Under the pieces are notes generated by a model. That model worked only from the letters and a program-made list of their open reading frames with translations, did not search any database and was not told the origin of the DNA. A DNA stretch of 12,236 nucleotides from Thermoanaerobacterium sp. (lineage in GTDB: Bacteria > Bacillota > Thermoanaerobacteria > Thermoanaerobacterales > Thermoanaerobacteraceae): assembly GCA_029960905.1 (NCBI GenBank), contig JASBVU010000019.1, positions 1-12,236 of the forward strand, read 5' to 3'. Positions 1-7,189 of the stretch are shown here, one piece after another; positions within the stretch are counted from its first letter, which is position 1, and each line of letters begins with the position of its first letter. The translations under genes and the position numbers were made by a program.

Positions 1-1
1 T

Positions 2-319
2 GAAAAACTTATAAAAGCCATAAATCATCCGGATTATAATGTCGCTTATATGGCAGCAAAAATAATTGGAGAACTTAAAATAAAGAAAGCAGAAAAAGTA
101 TTGATAGAACATTTACGCAATAATGGGGGTAAAAAGGACCCATATATTGAACAGATTATTGTTTGGGCTCTTGGAGAGATTGGCGGAGAAGAGTCTCACA
201 GGTTTCTTTTAGAAAACAAAGATAAATTCTCAGTTTTAACAAAAAATATCATTGAAAATTCTTTGGAGAAGATTGAAACAAGAGTGGCAAATAAGGAGGG
301 TGAGTCAATTGGAAAATAA
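2..319 (+). CDS. HEAT-repeat protein, C-terminal part (5' end outside window)
   Basis: The frame is open from the left edge and 105 residues are visible before the TAA, so the gene starts upstream. The visible protein shows repeated amphipathic helix pairs of HEAT/PBS-lyase type: a unit around HPDYNVAYMAAKIIGEL followed by another around EQIIVWALGEIGG. The pattern (A-x-x-x-L/I-G-E-L/I, then a short turn) is typical of scaffold or protein-interaction solenoids. No catalytic residues are visible. An internal ATG exists at 50, but the repeat pattern continues upstream of it, so that is not the true start. The gene overlaps the start of the MFS transporter gene by 11 bases, suggesting translational coupling. 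The partner and function are unknown. Confidence 0.8.
   Translation, partial: EKLIKAINHPDYNVAYMAAKIIGELKIKKAEKVLIEHLRNNGGKKDPYIEQIIVWALGEIGGEESHRFLLENKDKFSVLTKNIIENSLEKIETRVANKEGESIGK
293..308 (+). promoter_or_regulatory. Ribosome binding site that fixes the TTG start of the MFS gene
   Basis: AAGGAGG at 293-299 is followed nine bases after GGAGG by an in-frame TTG at 309. A GTG at 300 directly abuts the Shine-Dalgarno sequence and cannot use it. The upstream in-frame ATG at 252 lies deep inside the HEAT gene with no purine-rich site. TTG 309 is therefore the best start. Confidence 0.75.
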
Positions 320-1496
320 AGAAATAAAAAACAACGAGAATAATAACATTAAAGTCTTAGGCTGGGTTGCATTTTTTGGTGGATTAAGTCAGGATATGAT
401 TGTACCTATTTTGCCTACTTTTTATACGCAGATTCTTGGACTGAGTAAAGAAATGGTAGGTTTAATAGAGGGAAGTGTCACTACAGTTGTAAGCCTTATG
501 AGAATAATATCCGGAATAATTTCAGATAAGATTGGGAAAAGAAAATCGATTGTGTTTATTGGATATTTATTTTCCGCTGTTGGAAGAGTATTACTGCCAT
601 TGACGAATGGTGCTGCCATGGCTTTTGGGCTGAGACTGATTGACGGTATTGGAAAAGGTACAAAAGATGCGCCGAGAGATGCACTTGTTGCAAAATCTTC
701 TAAAATTAAAAATATGGGCTTTTCGTTTGGATTTCAAAGAATGCTTGACACATTAGGTTCATTCCTTGGGCCATTGATTACTGCCGGTTTAATGCTCTTG
801 TTTGCCAAATATATAGATTCTATAAAGTTCAGATTAATATTTTTGATTGCTGGTCTTGTAGCTTTTATCACAATAATCCTCATAGGTTTATTTGTAGTGG
901 AGCAAAAGGGCGAAAGAATAGGTTCATCTTTCAAATTAGATTTGTCTGTTTTTAAGGGAAAATTTCTGCTGTTTTTCATTGTAATGCTAGTTTTTACGCT
1001 TGGCAACAGTAGTGATGCATTTTTGATTTTAAGAGCACGCAGTGTTGGTGTAAAAGAGTCAACAATACCGATAATTATAGCTATGTTTAATCTGTTTTAT
1101 GCTTTATTATCAGCACCAAGTGGAGTATTGTCTGACAAAATAGGAAGAGTTAATGTAATCAGGTTAGGCTGGATTATTTATGCAGTTACATATCTCGGTT
1201 TTGCATTAGCAAAATTGCCGTGGCATATTTGGGTTTTGTACGCGATATATGGAGTTTACTATTCAACAACGGAAGGTGTTGCAAAGTCTCTTGTTGCACA
1301 TATAGTCGATGATAGTAATAGAGGAACTGCATTTGGGCTGTATAATGCATCGATGGGACTACTCGCACTTCCCGCAAGTTTTATTGCTGGATATTTGTGG
1401 GATAAAGTATCTCCTGCTGCACCCTTTTACTTTGGAGCATTATGTTCCATAATGGCAGTTGTTTTAATAACACTGTTTAAAATTGAAAAAAGTTAA
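309..1496 (+). CDS. MFS transporter, 12 predicted membrane spans
   Basis: A 395-residue polytopic membrane protein of the major facilitator superfamily. Two copies of MFS motif A are visible: SGIISDKIGKRK at residues 68-79 (loop 2-3) and SGVLSDKIGR in the matching loop of the second half. The loop after span 4 carries the conserved string DGIGKGTKDAPRDALVA, known from a bacterial MFS branch usually annotated as AraJ-like efflux permeases. Length and the repeated 6+6 organisation are normal for the superfamily. The first about 15 residues are hydrophilic and Asn/Lys-rich, so there is no signal peptide. The substrate cannot be read from sequence; proton-coupled efflux of a small molecule is the family expectation. 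It overlaps the HEAT-repeat gene and is followed after 16 bases by the PH-like protein gene, so the three may be cotranscribed. Confidence 0.85.
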   Translation: MENKEIKNNENNNIKVLGWVAFFGGLSQDMIVPILPTFYTQILGLSKEMVGLIEGSVTTVVSLMRIISGIISDKIGKRKSIVFIGYLFSAVGRVLLPLTNGAAMAFGLRLIDGIGKGTKDAPRDALVAKSSKIKNMGFSFGFQRMLDTLGSFLGPLITAGLMLLFAKYIDSIKFRLIFLIAGLVAFITIILIGLFVVEQKGERIGSSFKLDLSVFKGKFLLFFIVMLVFTLGNSSDAFLILRARSVGVKESTIPIIIAMFNLFYALLSAPSGVLSDKIGRVNVIRLGWIIYAVTYLGFALAKLPWHIWVLYAIYGVYYSTTEGVAKSLVAHIVDDSNRGTAFGLYNASMGLLALPASFIAGYLWDKVSPAAPFYFGALCSIMAVVLITLFKIEKS

Positions 1497-1512
1497 AAGG
1501 GGGGTGAGAGAA

Positions 1513-2379
1513 ATGCCGTCGGATATAAATTCCTGGGCAAGAACTATAAAAGACTACAGTGAAATTCCTGAAATGTTTAAATCTTATTACGATAAAAACT
1601 TTAAAGATTCGACGCGTTTTTTAAATGCTGTATATGCTCCTGCTGATAGCTGGGGTAGAAGAAAGACAAACGATAAACTCATGTTCTTGTATGAAAATAA
1701 TGTGGTTTTTCTCGAAAAAATGAAAAATAGTATTAATGCTGTTTCGTATCCTATTGAAAATATTAATTACATTGAAAATGGGTCTATATTGTTATATTCA
1801 TGGCTAAAAATAAATGGGAACATAGAAGGTGAAACGAGGTCATTTGTGCTTGAGTACAACACTGTTGTCGAAAATATATTTAAGCCTATAATTGAAAAAT
1901 TACGTATATTATTATGTGACATAGAAACGTTTGATAAGGAAAAAGAAATAGATGACTTTGATTGTTTGAGGGATATAAATTACAAGTTTATGAATTATGC
2001 AAAAAAAGCTGTATTAAATGGCGAAAAAGTAATAGATTTTTTATATCAAGCTGATATAAAAGTTCCTTACTTTAAATTCTTCAAAAAATTAAAATCAACT
2101 TCTCATATGATTATATTTACAAATAAAGAATTAATAATATTAGAAGAAGAAAATGTAAAGTCTACAAAAGATGCAAAGTATGGTGGCATATGGATTTATA
2201 TTCCTGTGTATAAGATTTTAAATGCGTACATTGATGAAGCGCAAACCGGGTTTTTAAATTTATCTATTAACGTATATGGTGCTAATGCTTTTAAGTCAGT
2301 ATTTGAATCTTCAAAAAAAGAAAATGTACAACGATTAGCGGAGCAAATTAATAGAATAGCAAGATACAATCTATTATAA
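1513..2379 (+). CDS. Unrecognised protein with two PH-like halves
   Basis: A 288-residue soluble protein starting at ATG 1513, which sits a normal distance after AAGGGGGGTGAG (1497-1508). An in-frame ATG at 1483 lies inside the MFS gene and lacks such a site. There is no signal peptide or membrane span. The two halves look alike. Each has a hydrophobic strand pair (KLMFLYENNVVFLE in the first, HMIIFTNKELIILEE in the second), then a Y-x-I-P-V/I-x-x-I strand (YPIENINYI; IPVYKILNAY), then a long strand and a terminal amphipathic helix. That order fits a tandem bacterial pleckstrin-homology (bPH/GRAM-like) fold, but this is inference from pattern only. It probably shares a transcript with the MFS gene, and transcription likely ends at the hairpin just downstream. 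Function unknown. Confidence 0.7.
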   Translation: MPSDINSWARTIKDYSEIPEMFKSYYDKNFKDSTRFLNAVYAPADSWGRRKTNDKLMFLYENNVVFLEKMKNSINAVSYPIENINYIENGSILLYSWLKINGNIEGETRSFVLEYNTVVENIFKPIIEKLRILLCDIETFDKEKEIDDFDCLRDINYKFMNYAKKAVLNGEKVIDFLYQADIKVPYFKFFKKLKSTSHMIIFTNKELIILEEENVKSTKDAKYGGIWIYIPVYKILNAYIDEAQTGFLNLSINVYGANAFKSVFESSKKENVQRLAEQINRIARYNLL

Positions 2380-2394
2380 TATTAATAAGTTTCA

Positions 2395-2430
2395 AAAATG
2401 TCAACCGTATTATAAACGGTTGACATTTTA
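2395..2430 (+). terminator. Terminator hairpin that also carries operator half-sites
   Basis: A perfect 14-bp inverted repeat, AAAATGTCAACCGT (2395-2408) and ACGGTTGACATTTT (2416-2429), with a 7-base loop, lies 15 bases after the stop of the PH-like gene. The A-run/T-run flanks suit an intrinsic terminator, possibly bidirectional. Unusually, its stem is made of the same 11-mer (ACGGTTGACAT and its complement) that builds the operator at 2441-2460, so it may double as an upstream repressor site. Confidence 0.6.
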
Positions 2431-2440
2431 TCAAAAAATT

Positions 2441-2460
2441 TATGTCAAACGGTTGACATA
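2441..2460 (+). promoter_or_regulatory. LacI-type operator palindrome over the -35 box
   Basis: TATGTCAA-ACGG-TTGACATA is a 20-bp palindrome with perfect 8-bp arms and a central CG step, the architecture expected of LacI-family operators, where the hinge-helix leucine intercalates at the central CpG. The right arm contains the TTGACA -35 of the binding-protein promoter, so bound repressor would occlude RNA polymerase. The likely ligand is the LacI-family protein encoded at the end of this locus; that link is inferred. Confidence 0.7.
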
Positions 2461-2481
2461 TAAAAATTAATCAATTATAAT
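2453..2481 (+). promoter_or_regulatory. Consensus sigma-A promoter of the sugar operon
   Basis: TTGACA (2453-2458) and TATAAT (2476-2481) are separated by exactly 17 bases, a perfect housekeeping promoter about 40 bases before the ATG of the binding-protein gene. Such a strong promoter overlapping an operator fits tight repression with high induced output. Confidence 0.85.
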
Positions 2482-2520
2482 AAGAGTAAATCAAAAAAAT
2501 TTCAAAGAAAGGGGATTGTC

Positions 2521-3840
2521 ATGAAGAGAAAAATTTTATCCATTATGTTGACGTTTGCATTGGTTTTTTCGCTCATGGCAGGCTGTGGTACAAAAAGCAG
2601 CAATAATGGAGAAAGTAATAGTACTGCCACGGCAACAAAGACTGTAAAAATTACTTTGCTAAATTCTAAGGCGGAAAGTCAGGCTCAATTAGAAGAGGTA
2701 GCTAAAATTTTTATAAAAGAAAATCCGAATATTATAGTAGAAGTCATTCCTACAGCAGCTGATCAGACGCCTTTTGAAAAGGTTATATCAATGTATGCAG
2801 CTGGGAATGCACCGACAATGGCAATGATAGATCCGGGTGAGGTATCGAAATTCAAAGATAAGTTCCTAGATTTAAGTAGTGAAAAATGGGTTTCAGATGC
2901 GATAGATGGTGCTTTAAATGCAGCTACAGTGGATGGAAAGGTTATAGCGTTCCCATTTGCTGTTGAAGGATATGGACTTATTTACAACAAGGCTGTACTG
3001 GACAAGGCTTTTGGTGGAAACTTTGATCCGAGTTCAATAAGGACGAGAGATGCTTTGGAAGAAGCATTTAAAAAAGTAGAAGCAACAGGTGTTAAAGCAA
3101 TAGCAATTCCTCCAATGGATTGGTCTTTAGGCGGACATTTTCTTCCAATAGCATATACAGCCCAATCTAAAGATCCTGCTCAAGTAGCTCAATTTTTATC
3201 AGACTTAAAAGCTGGAAAAGTTGATTTAGCAAATAATAAAGTGTTTAATGGTTTAATGGATACTTTTGACATGATGAAAAAGTACAACATAGATAAAGAT
3301 GACCCATTATCTGCGACTTACGAGAGAGGACCACAACTTATTGGTAAAGGTGAAGTTGGCTTTTGGTTTATGGGAAATTGGGCATGGCCACAGATAAAAG
3401 AATTTGATACTGCAAATGAACAATACGGCTTTATACCTGTACCAATTAGCAATAACCCAGATGACTATGGTAATTCAGGTATACCTGTAGGTGCTACAAA
3501 ATTTATTGGTATAGATAAAACACAAAATAGTGCTGAACAGCAAGATGCAGCTAAGAAATTTTTAGATTGGTTAGTATACAGCTCTACAGGTCAAGATATG
3601 CTTGTGAACAAACTTAACATTATACCTGCATTTAAGAACATAACTTTACAGCCACAAAACCCACTTGCTAAATCTATTCTGCAGTATGTTAAGAGTGGCA
3701 ATACTTTAGAGTTTATGACTACATTACCGCCAGATCACTGGCCAAACGTAGGAGCTTCAATGCAGAAGTATTTGGCAGGTAAAATTGATAGAAAAACCTT
3801 GATTGATGAAATAGAAAATTATTGGAAAAATGTTCAATAA
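2521..3840 (+). CDS. ABC transporter sugar-binding lipoprotein (CUT1 type)
   Basis: A 439-residue extracellular solute-binding protein of family 1, which captures an oligo- or disaccharide at the cell surface for the two permeases that follow. The N-terminus is a lipoprotein signal: MKRK, a hydrophobic stretch, then MAGC with the lipidated cysteine at residue 22, followed by a Ser/Asn/Thr-rich tether. The mature part shows family hallmarks: KITLLNSKAESQ near the start, an ENPNI..EVIP segment, and a late PVGATKFIGI region with many Trp/Tyr residues suitable for sugar stacking (for example FWFMGNWAWPQ). The start at ATG 2521 follows AAAGGGG with a 6-base gap. It is the first gene of the operon, directly behind the operator-controlled promoter. 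The GH32 and fructokinase genes downstream suggest sucrose or fructo-oligosaccharides as ligand; this is inference. Confidence 0.9.
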   Translation: MKRKILSIMLTFALVFSLMAGCGTKSSNNGESNSTATATKTVKITLLNSKAESQAQLEEVAKIFIKENPNIIVEVIPTAADQTPFEKVISMYAAGNAPTMAMIDPGEVSKFKDKFLDLSSEKWVSDAIDGALNAATVDGKVIAFPFAVEGYGLIYNKAVLDKAFGGNFDPSSIRTRDALEEAFKKVEATGVKAIAIPPMDWSLGGHFLPIAYTAQSKDPAQVAQFLSDLKAGKVDLANNKVFNGLMDTFDMMKKYNIDKDDPLSATYERGPQLIGKGEVGFWFMGNWAWPQIKEFDTANEQYGFIPVPISNNPDDYGNSGIPVGATKFIGIDKTQNSAEQQDAAKKFLDWLVYSSTGQDMLVNKLNIIPAFKNITLQPQNPLAKSILQYVKSGNTLEFMTTLPPDHWPNVGASMQKYLAGKIDRKTLIDEIENYWKNVQ

Positions 3841-3853
3841 TACGTAAGATTTG

Positions 3854-3896
3854 ATTGAATAACGGATAGAATGTTATTGTCTATCCGTTATTCAAT
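3854..3896 (+). repeat. Intercistronic hairpin between binding-protein and permease genes
   Basis: ATTGAATAACGGATAGA (3854-3870) pairs perfectly with its complement at 3880-3896, giving a 17-bp stem with a 9-base loop. No T-run follows, so it is not a standard terminator. Such hairpins after binding-protein genes are known to protect the upstream message from 3' decay or to reduce read-through, giving excess binding protein over permeases. Confidence 0.75.
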
Positions 3897-3920
3897 ATAA
3901 AAGTAAAGGAGGATATGAAT

Positions 3921-4805
3921 GTGAATCAAGAAAAAACTTTGTTGGCTAAACTCAAAACGTACTTGATATTTGCAGGACCTACTATCTTTGCTTTTTTTAC
4001 GGTAATGATACTGCCGTTTTTGTATGGAATATATTTGACTTTTACTGATTGGGATGGTATTTCTGCTACACATGCTTTTGTAGGTTTTTCAAATTATTTA
4101 CAAGCATTTAAAGATAAGGTGTTTTGGACATCTTTTTTATTGACATTAAAATATGTATTTTTCACAGTGATATTGATTAACGTTATAGCATTTTTCTTGG
4201 CTTATGTATTAACGAGTGGTTTAAAAGGTCAAAATTTCTTTAGAGCAGGATTTTTTACTCCCAATTTGATAGGAGGAGTATTATTAGGTTTTATATGGCA
4301 ATTTATTTTTTCGGAGATTTTAGTATATTTTGGTAAATCATACAATGTACCGATTTTTTCTAATTTTTGGCTATCAGACCCTGACAAAGCTTTTTGGGCT
4401 TTGGTTATTGTGACAGTCTGGCAATATACTGGTTACATGATGGTGATATATATTGCAGGTCTGGTAAATATACCGAGAGATTTGTTAGAGGCGGCAAGTA
4501 TAGACGGTGCAAATTCTTATCAAAGACTAAAAAATGTAATACTTCCATTAATGGTGCCTTCTTTTACTATAAGTGTTTTTTTGACATTACAAAGAGGGTT
4601 TATGGTTTACGATATAAACTTAGCTTTGACAAATGGAGGCCCCTATAAAAGTACAGAATTGATATCACTTCACATATACAATACTGCTTTTTTACACCAG
4701 CAGTATAGCACTGGTCAGGCAAAAGCGATTTTCCTCTTTTTTGTGGTAGCGACCGTCACGTTGCTTCAAGTGTATTTTAGCAAAAAGCTGGAGGTGGAAA
4801 ATTGA
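3921..4805 (+). CDS. ABC sugar transporter permease 1 (MalF/UgpA-like)
   Basis: A 294-residue inner-membrane permease of the CUT1 sugar ABC family with about six hydrophobic spans. The cytoplasmic EAA loop that docks the ATPase is clear: EAASIDGANSYQRLKNVILP at about residues 190-209. A conserved TNGGPYKST loop lies near the C-terminus. Start choice: AGGAGG ends at 3912, only two bases before an ATG at 3915 but eight before an in-frame GTG at 3921. The GTG is therefore preferred; ATG 3915 would add only Met-Asn. The stop TGA overlaps the ATG of permease 2 by one base, indicating translational coupling. It forms a heterodimer with the next protein. No ATPase gene is present, so a shared MsmK/UgpC-type ATPase elsewhere in the genome is probably used. 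Confidence 0.9.
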   Translation: MNQEKTLLAKLKTYLIFAGPTIFAFFTVMILPFLYGIYLTFTDWDGISATHAFVGFSNYLQAFKDKVFWTSFLLTLKYVFFTVILINVIAFFLAYVLTSGLKGQNFFRAGFFTPNLIGGVLLGFIWQFIFSEILVYFGKSYNVPIFSNFWLSDPDKAFWALVIVTVWQYTGYMMVIYIAGLVNIPRDLLEAASIDGANSYQRLKNVILPLMVPSFTISVFLTLQRGFMVYDINLALTNGGPYKSTELISLHIYNTAFLHQQYSTGQAKAIFLFFVVATVTLLQVYFSKKLEVEN

Positions 4806-5632
4806 TGGAAAAGAATAATCGCATACTTAATGGAATAAAATTTTTTGCTTTAAGTATTTTTTTGGTGCTTTATATATTTCCATTTTTTATAGTTTTAATT
4901 AATTCCTTTAAAGAGAGAAAGGAAATACTTAGCAATCCACTCAAGCTTCCGTCGGTGCTGAATTTAAGCAATTACATTGATGCTTTTACAAAAATGAATT
5001 ATATACATGCTTTTTTGAATTCTTTGATTATAACTGCTTTTAGTGTATTTTTGATTACATTGCTGTCATCAATGACTGCTTATATATTTGTAAGAAAAAA
5101 GTGGAAATTCAATCAGTTTATGTTCTTTTTTATGGTGGCATCTATGATTATTCCTTTCCAAGGGATAATGATACCCCTTGTAAAAATATATGGTTCTATC
5201 GGCATGATGAATAGCAAATGGGCATTGATTTATATGTACGTAGGTTTTGGTGCATCTTTGGCTGTATTTATGTATCACGGTTTTATAAAGAGTATACCAT
5301 TGGAATTAGAAGAAGCTGCTACTATTGACGGAAGTAGCCAACTTCAGACTTTCTTTAAAATTGTTTTTCCGCTTTTGAAGCCAGTAACAACAACAATAGC
5401 TATATTGGATATTTTGTGGATATGGAATGACTTTCTATTGCCATATTTAGTACTTATGGCACCAGAGCAGAGGACTCTACCGCTTTCTGTTTTCTATTTT
5501 TATGGAACTTACACGGTTGACTATGGACGTGCAATGGCAGCTCTTATGTTAGCTATAATTCCTATAATAATTGTATATTTACTAATGCAAAACCAGATTA
5601 TAGAAGGTGTTTCAAAGGGTGCAATAAAATAA
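4805..5632 (+). CDS. ABC sugar transporter permease 2 (MalG/UgpE-like)
   Basis: A 275-residue partner permease with six predicted spans and the EAA loop EEAATIDGSSQLQTFFKIVF at about residues 168-187, followed by PLLKP. The N-terminal ILNGIKFFALSIFLVLYIFPF span and the following INSFKERKEIL are typical of the MalG side of the CUT1 family. The ATG at 4805 shares its A with the TGA of permease 1, and GGAGG at 4790-4794 is inside the upstream gene. A TTG at 4802 could add one residue. With permease 1 it builds the membrane channel for the sugar delivered by the lipoprotein. The GH32 gene begins 21 bases later. Confidence 0.9.
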   Translation: MEKNNRILNGIKFFALSIFLVLYIFPFFIVLINSFKERKEILSNPLKLPSVLNLSNYIDAFTKMNYIHAFLNSLIITAFSVFLITLLSSMTAYIFVRKKWKFNQFMFFFMVASMIIPFQGIMIPLVKIYGSIGMMNSKWALIYMYVGFGASLAVFMYHGFIKSIPLELEEAATIDGSSQLQTFFKIVFPLLKPVTTTIAILDILWIWNDFLLPYLVLMAPEQRTLPLSVFYFYGTYTVDYGRAMAALMLAIIPIIIVYLLMQNQIIEGVSKGAIK

Positions 5633-5653
5633 TGGACTGGAGGTAGAATTGGA

Positions 5654-7123
5654 ATGAGTAATATAAATGATGCAAATAAGTATATTCAAGCAAATAAGAG
5701 TAGATTAAATTTGCAGTATAGATTGAAATACCATCTAATGGGTGAATATGGTTGGATTAATGACCCTAATGGATTTATATATTACAAGGATAATTACCAT
5801 TTGTTTTATCAGCACAACCCTTATGATGCAGTTTGGGGTCCAATGCATTGGGGGCATGCGATTAGTAAGGATTTGGTTAAATGGACTTATCTTCCAATAG
5901 CGTTAGCGCCGGGAGATGATTTTGACAAAGATGGGTGTTTTTCAGGTAGTGCCATTGAAAAAGACGATATGTTATGTTTACTGTATACTGGACACATATA
6001 TACAGGACCTGATAAGAGTAAAGATTATAAGCAGGTTCAAAATTTGGCTTACTCGAAAGATGGCATTAATTTCATAAAATACAGTAAAAATCCTGTAATT
6101 GGAGAAAAACAAATTCCAGAAGAAGCAAGTAAAAAGGATTTTAGAGACCCTAAAGTTTTTAAAAACGGACAATATTATTACATGATGTTAGGTTCAAATG
6201 ATGGAAATGGACACGGGCAGGTATTATTGTATAAATCAACAAATTTAAAAGATTGGGATTTTGTAAATATACTTGCGAGAGGGAATGAAAACACAGGTTA
6301 CAATTGGGAATGTCCTGATTTATTTGAATTACAGGGCAGGCATGTACTGATGGTATCTGCAGAACATATAAAGACTAGAGGGAATGATTTTAATAGTACT
6401 CACTCATCTATATATTTTATTGGAGATTTAGACATAAACAAAGGGATATTTAAGTTTGATATTGATGGTTATCAACAGATTGACTATGGATTTGACTTTT
6501 ATGCTCCACAAACTACTAGTGATAAATTGGGAAGAAGGCTTATGGTTGCATGGATGGATATGTGGGGGGGAGTTATGCCAACACAGGAAAGAGGCCATAA
6601 TTGGGCTGGAGCCATGACATTACCAAGGGAAATTTTAATGGTTAATAGTAAATTATATTTTAGGCCGATTAAAGAAATAGAAAACTACAGAAAAAATCAT
6701 TATAAGCTTATAAACTTAAAGATAGATGGAGAAAAAAACTTAGACACATATGGTGACTGTTATGAACTTGAAGTTGAGTTTGAGGGGGGTAAAGCAGAGG
6801 AATTTGGTTTAAAAATAAGAAAAGGAGACAATGAAGAAACTATTTTATCATATAAAAGAGATGAATCATTATTTATATTTGACCGCAATAAATCAGGTAT
6901 AGGACCTAAAGGAGAAAGGAAAATAAATGTAGCTTTAAAAAATAATAAACTTAAACTCAGAGTATTTGTAGATGTAAGTTCGGTTGAGATATTTATTAAT
7001 GATGGGGAAAAAGTAATGAGTGGAAGGATATATCCTAGCAAAGATTCGGTAAATATATCTGTATATTCCAAAGGGGAATGCAAAATTAATTATTTAAATA
7101 AATGGGATATTGTTGTAGATTAA
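5654..7123 (+). CDS. GH32 beta-fructosidase (sucrose / sucrose-6-phosphate hydrolase type)
   Basis: A 489-residue glycoside hydrolase of family 32 that cleaves terminal beta-fructosyl bonds, releasing fructose. All three catalytic landmarks are intact: WINDPNG at 34-40 with nucleophile Asp37, FRDP at 163-166 with the transition-state Asp165, and WECPD at 218-222 with acid/base Glu219. The five-bladed propeller covers roughly residues 25-330. The C-terminal beta-sandwich shows the VDVSSVEIFINDGE signature. There is no signal peptide, so it acts in the cytoplasm on imported sugar. Because import is by an ABC transporter rather than a PTS, the natural substrate is probably unphosphorylated sucrose or short fructan, despite the usual family label sucrose-6-phosphate hydrolase. 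Start ATG 5654 follows GGAGG at 5639-5643. Confidence 0.92.
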   Translation: MSNINDANKYIQANKSRLNLQYRLKYHLMGEYGWINDPNGFIYYKDNYHLFYQHNPYDAVWGPMHWGHAISKDLVKWTYLPIALAPGDDFDKDGCFSGSAIEKDDMLCLLYTGHIYTGPDKSKDYKQVQNLAYSKDGINFIKYSKNPVIGEKQIPEEASKKDFRDPKVFKNGQYYYMMLGSNDGNGHGQVLLYKSTNLKDWDFVNILARGNENTGYNWECPDLFELQGRHVLMVSAEHIKTRGNDFNSTHSSIYFIGDLDINKGIFKFDIDGYQQIDYGFDFYAPQTTSDKLGRRLMVAWMDMWGGVMPTQERGHNWAGAMTLPREILMVNSKLYFRPIKEIENYRKNHYKLINLKIDGEKNLDTYGDCYELEVEFEGGKAEEFGLKIRKGDNEETILSYKRDESLFIFDRNKSGIGPKGERKINVALKNNKLKLRVFVDVSSVEIFINDGEKVMSGRIYPSKDSVNISVYSKGECKINYLNKWDIVVD

Positions 7124-7140
7124 ATTTATTGATAAATTTA
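7121..7140 (+). repeat. 20-bp palindrome across the GH32 stop codon
   Basis: TAAATTTAT-TG-ATAAATTTA has perfect 9-bp arms and a 2-base centre, and its first three bases are the GH32 stop codon. It is fully A/T apart from the central G. It could be a protein-binding site, a small hairpin, or chance in AT-rich DNA. Confidence 0.4.
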
Positions 7141-7166
7141 AAGTGAGCGTTACCACAGTGTAAAAT
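7138..7166 (+). promoter_or_regulatory. Weak candidate promoter with cre-like element before fructokinase
   Basis: TTAAAG (7138-7143), 17 bases, then TAAAAT (7161-7166) is a poor match to a sigma-A promoter. The spacer holds AGTGAGCGTTACCA (7142-7155), which fits the CcpA cre consensus at all but two fixed positions. Both assignments are tentative; fructokinase may simply be read from the upstream promoter. Confidence 0.25.
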
Positions 7167-7189
7167 AAAATCTGTGTGGGGTGATTATA

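Noticed and set aside
734..1006. Open frame on the minus strand within the MFS gene
   Set aside because: It is antisense to a well-supported transporter gene and has no ribosome site or recognisable protein features.
2441..2460. CcpA cre site at the sugar operon promoter
   Set aside because: The spacing from TG to CG is one base too long for the cre consensus; it fits a pathway-specific LacI-type operator instead.
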